Positions 27,000 to 36,400 of a stretch of 64,000 bases of DNA are shown here, piece after piece. Made by a program: the position numbers and the translations under genes. This DNA comes from an uncultured Bacteroidales bacterium. GTDB lineage: Bacteria > Bacteroidota > Bacteroidia > Bacteroidales > Muribaculaceae. Position 1 is the first letter of the stretch; each line of letters opens with the position of its first letter. The notes beneath the pieces were generated by a model. That model searched no databases. It saw nothing but the letters and a program-made list of their open reading frames with translations, and was not told the origin of the DNA. The DNA lies in contig CAMWPM010000006.1 of the NCBI GenBank assembly GCA_947176235.1, positions 1-64,000 of the forward strand, read 5' to 3'.

Positions 27000-27050
27000 A
27001 AGGGAGGACACCGGGCATGGATTGCCCACCGTCACTCCCTTCTTTGTTGC
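27000..27050 (+). terminator. nrdD terminator
   Basis: AAGGGAG ... CCGGGCA, loop, TGCCCACCG ... CTCCCTT followed by CTTTG: a long hairpin about 40 nt after the nrdD stop. Confidence 0.75.
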
Positions 27051-27143
27051 CGTAACGCGAGGCGCCGACTCGTGGCTCCTGACGAAAAATGAAAAGCCGG
27101 AAAGAGTCCCTGTGGTAGAAAAAATGAAAAATGTGGCTGAAAA

Positions 27144-27176
27144 TTGTTGCGATTTAAAAATAAAGACGTAACTTTG
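27144..27176 (+). promoter_or_regulatory. promoter of the Phe/Tyr biosynthesis operon
   Basis: TTGTTGC (27144-27150) as -33, then TAACTTTG (27169-27176); the spacing is 18 or 21 bp depending on which TTG is used. Predicted start near 27183, giving a leader of about 255 nt before pheA that carries the peptide and terminator described below. Confidence 0.7.
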
Positions 27177-27245
27177 CATCGAAATCTTTAATCCTGCCAT
27201 GCGCCAGATGACAAACGGCGGGACTAAACAAACAAGAAACAGAGA

Positions 27246-27320
27246 ATGACACGATTTTTCGCATACTATTATTTTTACTTTTATTTCGCAGGGAATAAGA
27301 GCGGGAATGAGTGTGCGTGA
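27246..27320 (+). CDS. Phe/Tyr leader peptide of an attenuator
   Basis: Too short for ordinary gene calling: ATG at 27246, TGA at 27318-27320, 24 residues. After MTR, positions 4-14 read FFAYYYFYFYF, ten aromatic residues of eleven (five Phe, five Tyr), then AGNKSGNECA. The downstream operon makes exactly these two amino acids. The frame is followed by a small hairpin CGAC...GTCG (27327-27350) and a terminator at 27368-27405. This is the classical leader-peptide architecture, in which ribosome stalling at Phe/Tyr codons under starvation would prevent terminator formation. Not a recognised annotated gene; function inferred. Confidence 0.85.
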   Translation: MTRFFAYYYFYFYFAGNKSGNECA

Positions 27321-27326
27321 GAATCC

Positions 27327-27350
27327 ACGACAGCCGAAAGGCAAAGTCGA
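27327..27350 (+). promoter_or_regulatory. pause-type hairpin in the Phe/Tyr leader
   Basis: CGAC-A-GCC, loop GAAA, GGC-AAA-GTCG. Its GTCG (27347-27350) could alternatively pair with CGAC at 27388-27391, which overlaps the 3' arm of the terminator, giving a candidate antiterminator. Confidence 0.5.
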
Positions 27351-27367
27351 CAAGACGAAAAAAGCAG

Positions 27368-27405
27368 TTCCCGCGGTGAGCAACCTCCGACGGGAAATTT
27401 TTTTT
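27368..27405 (+). terminator. attenuator terminator upstream of pheA
   Basis: TTCCCG (27368-27373), inner GG/CC, CGGGAA (27391-27396), then A and eight T's. It lies between the leader peptide and the pheA ATG (27438), so full-length transcription of the operon requires read-through. Confidence 0.85.
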
Positions 27406-27437
27406 ATAAAAGCAAAAAACGAAACGAAAATAACGAC

Positions 27438-28286
27438 ATGAAACGAAGAGTGACAATCCAGGGTGTGGCAGGGTGCTTCCATGATGCAGCAGCCCGTGGC
27501 TACTTTGAAGGCGAAGAGGTGGAAACGGTGCCTTGCGACTCTTTCCCTGAGCTTTTCGAGCAACTTCAAGCCGATGCGTCGCTCTTAGGCATTGTGGCGA
27601 TCGAGAATACGATAGCCGGCAGCCTTCTGCCGAATCACGAACTGCTGAGGCTCGGCAATCACGTGATAGTGGGTGAATACAAAAAGCGGATCTCGCACGT
27701 GCTCTGCGCGCTTAAGGGCCAGACGATAGATGATCTGACGGAAGTGAATTCGCATCCTATGGCTCTGATGCAGTGCGAACAGTACCTGCGCCGTCATCCC
27801 AACATGAGGATGGTGGAGAAATTTGACACAGCGGGAAGCGCCCGTGAGATAGCCGAGAAGCAGCTGGAAGGGCATGGAGCAGTGTGCGGGGAACTTGCCG
27901 CCGAACTCTACGGACTCGACATCCTGGAGCGCGGAATAGAGACGAACAAGCGAAATTTCACGCGTTTCCTCGTGCTTGCCGATCCTCTGACCGCGCCCGA
28001 ACTAAAACCACGCGACGAGGAACTGAACAAGGCGTCGGTGGTGTTCACGCTCCCACACACCCACGGCGCACTCTCGAAGGTGCTGACGATATTCTCATTC
28101 TACGATATCAATCTGTCGAAAATCCAGTCGATGCCGATACTGGGGCGCGAGTGGGAATACCGGTTTTACGTGGATCTGACGTTTGACAGCTTCGTGCGTT
28201 ACCGTCAGGCAATAGATGCCGTCAGGCCACTAATGAATGATTTCAAGGTGCTCGGCGAATACATGGAGTGCAATAACGAAGTGTAG
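27438..28286 (+). CDS. pheA: prephenate dehydratase
   Basis: Converts prephenate to phenylpyruvate for phenylalanine. 282 residues, monofunctional: the PDT domain starts VTIQGVAGCFHDAAARGYF, has VAIENTIAGSLLPNHELL and the NFTRFLVL catalytic TRF motif near 178. A C-terminal ACT domain (HTHGALSKVLTIFSFYDINLS, then KIQSMPI in place of ESRP) gives allosteric control by Phe. It is the first structural gene after the attenuator; the next gene follows in 38 bp. Confidence 0.95.
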   Translation: MKRRVTIQGVAGCFHDAAARGYFEGEEVETVPCDSFPELFEQLQADASLLGIVAIENTIAGSLLPNHELLRLGNHVIVGEYKKRISHVLCALKGQTIDDLTEVNSHPMALMQCEQYLRRHPNMRMVEKFDTAGSAREIAEKQLEGHGAVCGELAAELYGLDILERGIETNKRNFTRFLVLADPLTAPELKPRDEELNKASVVFTLPHTHGALSKVLTIFSFYDINLSKIQSMPILGREWEYRFYVDLTFDSFVRYRQAIDAVRPLMNDFKVLGEYMECNNEV

Positions 28287-28324
28287 AAGCATAGCTGACA
28301 AACATATTAAATAGAGTAATAATA

Positions 28325-29506
28325 ATGAACGAAATAGCGAAAAAGATAGTGCCGGCTGAGCGCGTGAATGAGGTGAAGGAATACTACTTCTCGCGCAAGC
28401 TGAAAGAAGTGGCGGAACTCAACGCCCGCGGGCTCGACATCGTGTCGCTCGGCATCGGCGGTCCTGACCGGATGCCTGCTCCCGAGGTGATCGACACCCT
28501 CTGCGATGCAGCGCGTCAGCCCGGCAACCACAGCTACCAGCCATACGTGGGAATAGCGGAACTCAGGAAGGCGATGGCTGACTGGTATGACCGCACATAC
28601 GGCGTGAAGCTTGATCCGAAGACCGAGGTGCAGCCCCTCATCGGATCGAAAGAGGGAATACTGCACATCTCGCTGGCTTTCCTCAATCCCGGCGACGGAG
28701 TGCTCGTGCCGAATCCGGGTTATCCGACTTACACGTCGGTGAGCCGTCTCGCCGGAGCCGAGATATTCAACTACGACCTGAAGGAGGAAAACGGCTGGAT
28801 GCCTGACTTCGAGGCTCTGGAGCGTCTGCCCCTCGACAGGATAAAACTGATGTGGGTGAACTATCCGCACATGCCCACGGGCACTCCGGCGAGCATGGAA
28901 CTGCTGGAGAAGATAGTGGCTTTCGGGCGTCGGCACGGCATTGTGATAGCGCACGACAATCCCTACAGCTTTATCCTTAATGACTGCCCGCTGAGTCTGC
29001 TGCAGGTGGAGGGGGCGAAGGATGTGGCGATCGAGATGAACTCTCTGAGCAAGAGCCACAATATGGCAGGGTGGCGCATAGGCATGTTGGCGTCGAACCC
29101 TACATTCGTGCAGTGGGTGCTGAAAGTGAAGAGCAATATCGACTCAGGGCAGTTCAAGCCGATGATGCTTGCCGCGGTGAAGGCTTTGGGAGCCGATCAG
29201 GAATGGTATGACTCGGTGAATGAAGTGTACGCCGACCGCCGCAAGGTGGCTGAAGAGATAATGACTGCTCTCGGCTGCACTTATGATCCCCGTCAGCGTG
29301 GACTCTTCCTCTGGGGCAGAATCCCGGAAGGAGCAGAGTCGAGCGAGCGGCTTGCCGATGATGTGCTCTACGGCGCACGTGTGTTTGTCACCCCCGGCTT
29401 CATCTTCGGAAGCAACGGCGAGCGATACCTTCGCATATCGCTCTGCGCCACCCGCGAGAGGATGGAAGAGGCTCTGAGGCGTATCAAAGAATGGAAAAAG
29501 AAATAA
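28325..29506 (+). CDS. PLP-dependent aminotransferase (aromatic amino-acid type)
   Basis: 393 residues, fold-type I aminotransferase of the AspC/LL-DAP group. The N-terminal SLGIGGPDRMP, the VLVPNPGYPTYTSVSRL substrate loop, HDNPYSF with the PLP-contacting Asp, and NSLSKSHNMAGWRIGML with the Schiff-base Lys are all present. In this operon it most likely transaminates phenylpyruvate and 4-hydroxyphenylpyruvate to Phe and Tyr (inference from neighbours). Substrate range cannot be read from sequence. Confidence 0.9.
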   Translation: MNEIAKKIVPAERVNEVKEYYFSRKLKEVAELNARGLDIVSLGIGGPDRMPAPEVIDTLCDAARQPGNHSYQPYVGIAELRKAMADWYDRTYGVKLDPKTEVQPLIGSKEGILHISLAFLNPGDGVLVPNPGYPTYTSVSRLAGAEIFNYDLKEENGWMPDFEALERLPLDRIKLMWVNYPHMPTGTPASMELLEKIVAFGRRHGIVIAHDNPYSFILNDCPLSLLQVEGAKDVAIEMNSLSKSHNMAGWRIGMLASNPTFVQWVLKVKSNIDSGQFKPMMLAAVKALGADQEWYDSVNEVYADRRKVAEEIMTALGCTYDPRQRGLFLWGRIPEGAESSERLADDVLYGARVFVTPGFIFGSNGERYLRISLCATRERMEEALRRIKEWKKK

Positions 29507-29547
29507 TAAAATAACTATATTATATATAAAGGTAAAAAATCACGAAA

Positions 29548-30621
29548 ATGGAAGATATTCTCCCCCTTCAACTCAACGGACAGGATCTGGACCGTCCGAT
29601 AATCATCAGCGGTCCGTGCAGCGCCGAAACAGAAGAACAGGTGCTGACCACGGCTCACGAACTTAGCCAGAACGGAATCAAGATATTCCGCGCGGGCATC
29701 TGGAAGCCGCGTACGAAGCCGGGTGGCTTCGAGGGTGTTGGTGTCCCCGGACTTGAATGGCTCAAGAAAGTGAAGGAAGAGACCGGCATGGCAACATCGA
29801 CGGAGGTGGCAACCCGCGCTCACGTGGAGGCTGCACTCGCCGCCGGTGTGGATCTGCTCTGGATCGGCGCACGCACGTCAGCCAACCCGTTTGCGATGCA
29901 GGAGATAGCCGATGCTCTCGCTGATGCCAAAGCCGACGTGCCGGTGCTCGTCAAGAATCCGGTTAACCCCGATCTGGAACTGTGGATCGGCGCCCTGCAG
30001 CGCATCTACAATGCGGGAATACGCCGTCTCGGTGCGATCCACCGCGGATTCAGCGCCTACGGCAAGCATCTCTACCGCAATCTGCCGCAGTGGCATATTC
30101 CCATCGAGCTACGCCGCCGTATGCCCAATCTGCCTATCATCTGCGATCCGAGCCATATCGGCGGTAAGCGCGAGCTGGTGGCTCCGCTGTCGCAGCAGGC
30201 GATGGACATGGGATTTGACGGCCTGATCATCGAATCGCACTGCGAGCCTGACTCGGCGTGGAGCGACAAGAGCCAGCAAGTGACGCCCGACGTGCTCAAC
30301 TATATTCTCAACACGCTCGTGCTCCGCTCCGAATCACAGTCGACGGAGAATCTGACGCTTCTGCGCCAGCAGATCGACACGATAGACAACGAGCTGCTGG
30401 AGACGCTCAACAAGCGAATGCGCGTGAGCCGCGAGATCGGTCAGTACAAAAAGGAGCACCGGATGCCCGTGCTGCAGGCGGCACGCTACGACGACATCAT
30501 GCAGACACGCGTGAAGCTTGCCGAAGAAATGGGGATGAGCGCTGAATTCATGCGTACGGTGCTTGCCGCAATCCATGAGGAGTCAGTGAGGCAACAGATC
30601 AATGTGCTCAACCAGCGATAA
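29548..30621 (+). CDS. bifunctional DAHP synthase / chorismate mutase
   Basis: 357 residues. The N-terminal AroG-type (type I-beta) DAHP synthase covers about 1-250: PIIISGPCSAETEEQV, FRAGIWKPRTKPGGFEG, VLVKNPVNPDLELW, GAIHRGFSAYG and ICDPSHIGGKREL. A type II chorismate mutase helix bundle lies at about 265-350 (LRQQIDTIDNELLETLNKRM, REIGQYKKEHRMPV). One chain thus opens the shikimate pathway and commits chorismate to prephenate. The fusion order DAHPS-CM is common in Bacteroidetes. Confidence 0.94.
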   Translation: MEDILPLQLNGQDLDRPIIISGPCSAETEEQVLTTAHELSQNGIKIFRAGIWKPRTKPGGFEGVGVPGLEWLKKVKEETGMATSTEVATRAHVEAALAAGVDLLWIGARTSANPFAMQEIADALADAKADVPVLVKNPVNPDLELWIGALQRIYNAGIRRLGAIHRGFSAYGKHLYRNLPQWHIPIELRRRMPNLPIICDPSHIGGKRELVAPLSQQAMDMGFDGLIIESHCEPDSAWSDKSQQVTPDVLNYILNTLVLRSESQSTENLTLLRQQIDTIDNELLETLNKRMRVSREIGQYKKEHRMPVLQAARYDDIMQTRVKLAEEMGMSAEFMRTVLAAIHEESVRQQINVLNQR

Positions 30622-30632
30622 ATGACTGAAAA

Positions 30633-31403
30633 ATGAAGATACTGATACTTGGCGCCGGCAAAATGGGGTCGTTTTTCTGCGACCTGCTGTCGTTTGACCA
30701 CGATGTGGCGATTTATGATGTGGATCCCGAACGTCTGCGGTTCACGTTCAACTGCCGACGCTTCACGACGATTGACGAAATCCGTGAGTTTGATCCTCAG
30801 CTCGTGATCAATGCGGCGACGGTGCGCTACACGCTCGATGCATTCCGCGCGGTGATGCCTGCGCTCAGCAAAAGTGCGATCCTCAGCGACATCGCCTCGG
30901 TGAAAACGGATCTGCCGGAGTTTTATGCCACGTGCGGTCATCCGTTCGTATCGACACACCCGATGTTTGGACCGACATTCGCTTCACTCAACAATCTGCA
31001 GAACGAGAACGCCATCATAATCAAGGAGGGTGATCATCTGGGAAAAGTGTTTTTCAGGGATCTCTACAACCGGCTGCATCTGCACATAGAGGAATACACG
31101 TTTGCGGAGCATGACGAGACGGTGGCTTATTCGCTGTCGACGCCGTTTGCCTCTACGCTTGTGTTTGCTTCGATGATGAAGCATCAGGATGCGCCGGGCA
31201 CGACGTTCAAGCGACACCTGGCGATTGCTCACGGGCTGATGTCGGAGGATGACTATCTGCTGAGCGAAATCCTCTTCAACCCTCTGACGTCGAGGCAGCT
31301 CGAAGGCATACAGCAGCAGCTGAGCCGACTTCAGGAGATCGTGGAACAACGTGACTCCGAGGCGATGAAGAAATATCTGGCGGAGGTACGGGAAAATTTA
31401 TAA
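30633..31403 (+). CDS. tyrA: prephenate dehydrogenase
   Basis: 256 residues. Rossmann dinucleotide motif ILGAGKMGSFF at the start, ILSDIASVKTDLPEFY, then STHPMFGPTFA as in TyrA enzymes. An all-helical C-terminal dimerisation domain follows, with HDETVAYSLSTPFASTL. It makes 4-hydroxyphenylpyruvate for tyrosine. No ACT domain is attached, so feedback may act on other enzymes or through the leader attenuator. It starts 11 bp after the DAHP synthase-CM gene and closes the operon. Confidence 0.92.
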   Translation: MKILILGAGKMGSFFCDLLSFDHDVAIYDVDPERLRFTFNCRRFTTIDEIREFDPQLVINAATVRYTLDAFRAVMPALSKSAILSDIASVKTDLPEFYATCGHPFVSTHPMFGPTFASLNNLQNENAIIIKEGDHLGKVFFRDLYNRLHLHIEEYTFAEHDETVAYSLSTPFASTLVFASMMKHQDAPGTTFKRHLAIAHGLMSEDDYLLSEILFNPLTSRQLEGIQQQLSRLQEIVEQRDSEAMKKYLAEVRENL

Positions 31404-31410
31404 TGACGCA

Positions 31411-31462
31411 GACTTCTGAAAGCAGCCCGAGAGCGGGATTCATTCCGCCGCCAGCTTTCAGA
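31411..31462. terminator. convergent hairpin between tyrA and the PHP phosphatase
   Basis: CTGAAAGC (about 31414) pairs with GCTTTCAG (about 31454-31461) around GCCCG/CGGGA. There is no clear U-tract, and the 3' arm runs into the stop of the minus-strand gene. Confidence 0.5.
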
Positions 31463-32216
31463 GCGAGTCGTTGAGCAGGCGCCCTTCAAGATGATTGAAG
31501 TGGCGCTTGCTTGCGCTTGAGGTGAGATATTCCTTCAGTGCGTCGGCGTGGCGGAGATGGTGCATGTCGGAACCAAGCAGATCGATGTAGTCATGCTCAA
31601 GCAGCCATTCGGCTACTTTGCGTACGTCCTTACCGTTGTAGCCGGCGAGGGAAAGGAGATTGACCTGGAAGAGCGTGCCGGAGGCGTGGAGCGCTTCGTA
31701 GCGGTCGCGGTGGGAATGGTAGTAGAGATATCGCTCCGGATGGGCGAGGACGGGTCGGTAGCCTTTGAGGCGGAGGTCGAAAAGAATGGAATCGAGGTCG
31801 GCACGCTGCACGGCGTAGGAGTTTTCGACAAGCAGCAGTGGGGAGTCGGTAGGTTCGGATCCCGGTCCGACAAGGGGCATGATGTCCTGACTGTCGAGGC
31901 GCAGGAAATCGTCGTCGATACGATGCTCGGCTGCGAGTGATACGGGTGGCAGGATGACGCTCTGTGCGTCGGCTTCCGCCTTTAGGCGGCTGTAGGCGTC
32001 GGCTATTGTGGCGCGTCGGTTGGGGAAGGTGCCCTCAGTGATGTGAGAGGTGGCTATGATTCGTCTGACGCCCATTTCCTGCAAGCGGCTGATAAGGGCG
32101 AGGGATGATGAGGGATCGGGCGCACCGTCGTCGATTCCGGGGAGGATGTGGCAATGGACTTCGGTGGAATAGGGTAGCGGCAGCGGATCGTGCCGACGTG
32201 ACGGGAACAAGAACAT
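31458..32216 (-). CDS. CpsB/YwqE-type protein-tyrosine phosphatase (PHP domain)
   Basis: 252 residues. PHP metal-binding motifs: STEVHCHILPGIDDGAPD near 20, RRIIATSHITEGTFPN, AEHRIDDDF, VLAHPERYLYY and LLGSDMHHLRH near the C-terminus. These enzymes dephosphorylate tyrosine kinases that control capsule and exopolysaccharide synthesis. No capsule genes are adjacent, so its partner is elsewhere. A terminator at 32290-32323 isolates it from upstream transcription. Confidence 0.9.
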   Translation of the reverse strand: MFLFPSRRHDPLPLPYSTEVHCHILPGIDDGAPDPSSSLALISRLQEMGVRRIIATSHITEGTFPNRRATIADAYSRLKAEADAQSVILPPVSLAAEHRIDDDFLRLDSQDIMPLVGPGSEPTDSPLLLVENSYAVQRADLDSILFDLRLKGYRPVLAHPERYLYYHSHRDRYEALHASGTLFQVNLLSLAGYNGKDVRKVAEWLLEHDYIDLLGSDMHHLRHADALKEYLTSSASKRHFNHLEGRLLNDSL

Positions 32217-32289
32217 ATACCGGAGCGGTGGTTTTTTTGATTCAGTTGTGGAAAAAACGACGCATCGCGTCGACTAATTTTTGACAAAG

Positions 32290-32323
32290 ATACAAAAAAA
32301 CAGCCTCGTTTCACAACGGGGCT
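32290..32323 (-). terminator. minus-strand rho-independent terminator
   Basis: CAGCC-CGTT, loop, AACG-GGCTG, followed on the minus strand by seven U's. It stops read-through from the L19 side before the PHP phosphatase gene. Confidence 0.75.
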
Positions 32324-32379
32324 GCATCATTAAAACCTTTATCTTAATCTAATACTATGAAAAACACACATACAAAGGA

Positions 32380-32811
32380 AATCATTTTTTTTGAGATACA
32401 CAAGTCCTGCGTATCTTATGAATTATAAGGTGTGAATGGCTAAAAAGAGATTGATTGAGCTTTAAAAGGTTGATTCCATTATAGTTGTATGAATTACACT
32501 TATTATGTCGTATCATATTGAGATTTATCGAATTAACATATTTTAACGGGGGGGGGGTAAAATTCCCTTTTTCATGCCTTTTGAAGGCATGAATGGAGCG
32601 GCTCCGGAGGAGTGCGGACGGTCGGGTGGCTGACGGGAAGGAAGAGTTGAGTGTGGAGTTTCGACGACAGGTGGAGTTGAGTCGCAACCTTAGGATCGGG
32701 GAGATTGAAAGGACGGCGTCGCGGGGGGAAGGAGAGTGGAAGCGAGGCGAATCCGAAATATGAGAAATGTTCCGGCGGTCTTTTTGTGCCGGACTCTTGA
32801 AACAGAACAAA
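32380..32811. other. gene-free stretch with a G10 homopolymer and a short hairpin
   Basis: About 430 bp with no convincing ORF. It contains ten consecutive G's at 32548-32557 and a hairpin CATGCCTT, TTG, AAGGCATG at 32573-32593. Otherwise nothing recognisable. Confidence 0.6.
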
Positions 32812-32843
32812 AAAAGGGCTGACATTGTGAAAATGTCAGCCGA
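32812..32843. terminator. bidirectional terminator downstream of L19
   Basis: GGCTGACATT / AAATGTCAGCC stem with A-run on the left and T-run on the right; it works for rplS on the minus strand (CTTTTTTTG follows). Confidence 0.88.
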
Positions 32844-32878
32844 CTTTTTTTCGAACTTAAAATTTAAGAAGCGCGGAA

Positions 32879-33235
32879 TTACTTGTTGATTACGCGACGC
32901 TCTTTGATGCGTGCCTTCTTACCGGTGAGGTTGCGGAGGTAGTAGAGCTTGGCGCGACGTACCTTACCGTACTTGTTGACGGTGATGGAGTCGATGAACG
33001 GCGACTCGATGGGGAAGATACGCTCAACACCGATGTTGTCGGAAATCTTGCGGACAGTGAAACGCTTCTTGTTGCCTTCGCCCGAGATGCGGATAACTAC
33101 GCCGCGATACTGCTGGATACGCTCTTTGTTACCTTCCTTGATACGGTAAGCGACGGTGATAGTGTCGCCGGGACCAAACTCGGGGTGCTGCTTGCCGGTG
33201 GCAAATGCTTCTTCGGCAATCTTAATGAGATCCAT
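32879..33235 (-). CDS. rplS: 50S ribosomal protein L19
   Basis: 118 residues, standard size. [54 protein letters not shown] and [20 protein letters not shown] are conserved L19 blocks. It is monocistronic, with its own promoter at 33319-33350 and terminator at 32812-32843. Confidence 0.98.
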   Translation of the reverse strand: MDLIKIAEEAFATGKQHPEFGPGDTITVAYRIKEGNKERIQQYRGVVIRISGEGNKKRFTVRKISDNIGVERIFPIESPFIDSITVNKYGKVRRAKLYYLRNLTGKKARIKERRVINK

Positions 33236-33318
33236 TTTTAATTGATATTTAAAATGTTAACAATAATCGCAATATTCACGGGCTGCTTGTCCCGCCAGAG
33301 ATTACGAAATTCCGGGTG

Positions 33319-33350
33319 CAAAGATAAGATAAATAATTGGAATCCACAAT
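33319..33350 (-). promoter_or_regulatory. rplS promoter
   Basis: ATTG (33347-33350), 20 bp, TATCTTTG (33319-33326) on the minus strand. The leader of about 75 nt contains a CGGG...CCCG hairpin (about 33281-33296) that could mediate ribosomal-protein feedback. Confidence 0.65.
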
Positions 33351-33418
33351 GATTTTGTCGGATAAAAAGACATGCATCAGCAAAAGGGGGCTTGCAGAGC
33401 GGGTGGAGGAGATGAGGA

Positions 33419-36400
33419 TCAATCGTCTGTTGTGCCGGCGTCGGGTGATGAGACGGGTGCTGACGGGATGTCGGAATCGCGCTGGCGGAATTCGGATGGT
33501 GAGAATCCGGAGAATCGCTTGAATGCCGTGGAGAAGTGGGGCTGTGACACGAAACCGACGCTATAGGCGATCTGGGAGATGTCGATGTCGGGCTGACGAA
33601 GGAGTTCGGCGGCTTTACGCAGACGCATGTTGCGGATAAATTCAGATGGGGTGACTCCGAAGAGGTCCTTCATCTTGCGGTTGAGATGCGCGCGCGACAT
33701 TCCGACGAGTTCGCAGAGCTTCTCCACATTGAGATCCGGATTGTCGAGGTGGCGCGAGATTTCCTGTGTGATGCGCTCGATGAGTGCTGCGTCATTGCCC
33801 TTGAGGACGGGAGTTTCGATCTTGTCGTCCTGCTGCTGAACGCCCGAGAACTTACCTCGCAGACGCAGACGATTGTCGAGCGCGCTGTCAATCAGAGCCT
33901 GCAGTTCGTTGAGGTCGAACGGTTTGCCCAGATAGCCGTCAGCACCCTTGTCCCATGCAGCCATGCGGTCAGCCACTTCGTTCTTCGAACTGAGGAGGAT
34001 GACGGGAATGTGGTTGGTGTCGATGCGTGACTTGAGGTTGCGCAGCAGGTGCAGCCCGTCCATTCCGGGCATCACGACGTCGGAGAGAATGAGGTCGTAG
34101 GGGGTATCGGCGATTTTGTGGAGAGCGTCTTCGCCGTTGACGGCTTCGTCGACGCGTCCTTGCGGAGCAAGGACTTCGCGGAGATAGGCGCGTATCTCCG
34201 GATCGTCGTCGACCACGAGGATTCTGACGGAAGCACGGCGCGGACGCTGACGGGGGGCGTCGGGCATCGGCGAGGAGGGAATGACGAAAGTGGAGTGCTG
34301 ACGCGCCGGAAGTGTATCTGCAGCTGCCTTTTCGGAGTGCGTGGATGCAGGAACCGTTGTCAGTATCTTGCCGTCGGGGTTGGCGGGGCGCAGGGGGATG
34401 CGGACGGTGAATACGGAGCCTCGGGCGTCGGTGCGGTTGTTGGCGGAAATGGTGCCTCGGTGGAGATCGACGAGCAGGCGGCAGAAGTCGAGTCCGATGC
34501 CGAATCCGAGCGGAACGCTGTCCTTGTTGAATTTTCCCTGATAGAAACGGTCGAAGAGGTGTGGGAGATGGTTGGCGTCGAGTCCGATACCGTCGTCGGT
34601 GACAGTGATCTCGGCATATTCTCCCATTTCCTGCGACTCGCCGCGGCTCACTGCCACCTCGATGTTACCGCCGTCGGGGGTGTACTTGATGGCGTTGGAG
34701 ATGAGATTGACAAGCACTTTGTCGAAGTTGTTGCGGTCTATCCAAGCTTCGAGCCCGGATTCGAGTGGTGAGGAGAACGACAGTCCGATGTGCTTTTCGT
34801 CGGCTTGCGGACGGAAGATGTCAACAAGATCGCGGGTGAATCCGACGATCTCGGTGGGTGAGTACTCGATCTCCATGCGTCCCTTTTCGATCTTGCGGAT
34901 GTCGAGGAGCTGGTTGATGAGCGCGAGAATACGGTTGGCGTTGCGGTGGATGGAGTTGAGACGGCGTGATGTCTCGGGGTCGTTGTCCTCGCGTCGCAGA
35001 AGCTGCTCAAGCGGACCGAGGATAAGGGTGAGCGGGGATCGGATCTCGTGGGAGATGTTGATGAAGAATTTGATTTTTTCCTCGTTGATCCGGTCGGCGT
35101 TCTTCTGACGCATAAGTCGGAGAGTGAGGAAGATCAGTGCCAGGAATATGACGAGGTAGAGAATGCGTGCGGGGAGCGTGAGGTACCAGGGCGCGTCAAC
35201 GCTGATTGTGACGATCTTGACGGGGGAGATGGCGCCGTTGTCGATGATGCGGAGTTCGACCTTGTGGGTGCCGGGATGGAGGTGGGGGAGAGGGATTCTG
35301 CCCGTGCCCGGAGGTGTGGTGAGCCATTGGTCGATAACGCCGGGAATGCGCCACTGGAAAATGGCGTTACCGTCGTCGGTGATTCCGTCGGTTGTGACGA
35401 ACAGGGTCACGGAGTTGTCGCGGTGGGAGATGCGCAGACGGTCCATGTCGGGCCATCGGAGCACGTGCTTGCCGCCAGCCGACAGTGTCTCGCCCGTCAC
35501 GCGGGCATCGTTGAGGTAGATGGCTGATACCTTTATGCCAGGAGCATCTTTGCCGACGGATTTTTCGGCGACTTCGGGATTGACGGAAGCTATGCCGTTC
35601 TCGCCGCTGAAATAGACGCGGCGGTCGGCAGGGGAGTAGACTGAAGAGAAGTAGCCGGAATCGGAGACGTGCGGCCGGGTGTTGAATGTCGTCACCGTGA
35701 AGTCGGGGGATATGCGGTTGATGCCGTCGTGCGTTGCAGCCCAGGCATAGCCGTTGTCGTCAATGGAAATGGTCGACACATAGTTGTCGGACAGTCCTTC
35801 CGATGTGGTGAGTCGGGTGAACGGGAAGGATGGATCCGAGGGGTCGATAATGTAGATTCCGTGGCTTGACGCGACCCATATTCTGCCTTGCGGATCTTCG
35901 GCTATGTCGTTGTGGACGCCCTTGACGAGGGCGGGATGGAGGTCGGAGATGGAGGTGTGGATGCGGTTGACGGGATCGAATACGCTGAGACCACCGAACA
36001 GTCCGAGCCAAAGCTGACCGCGCGAATCGAAGAACAGCGACGAAATCCAGCGCGGGGTGAATCCGGCGTTGGAATCAGTGATCCATGACGTGGCGAGCGT
36101 GGCGGGGTCGACCGCCATCACGCCCTCTCCGTGGATACCTATATATATGGTACCTGAGGAATCGGAGGTGAGTGCGGGGGCAATGTAGTTGCCTTTGACG
36201 GCGGCGAGATTGCGGACGGCGCGTGTGGTCGGATCAAATTCGTAAAGCCCGCTGTTGTCGACCGCCACAGCCACACGTCCTGACGGCGTGACGTGGAGAG
36301 CGTGGACCCTTCCGGGGAAATGATGGACTAAGGAAGATGTGCCGAGAGAGTCGACATGCATCAGCCATCCGTCCTCAAGTCCGACCCATACGTCGTCAGG

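Noticed and set aside
32382-32825. Minus-strand 147-codon ORF downstream of L19
   Set aside because: It runs through the L19 terminator and the G10 tract and has low-complexity, non-protein-like composition.
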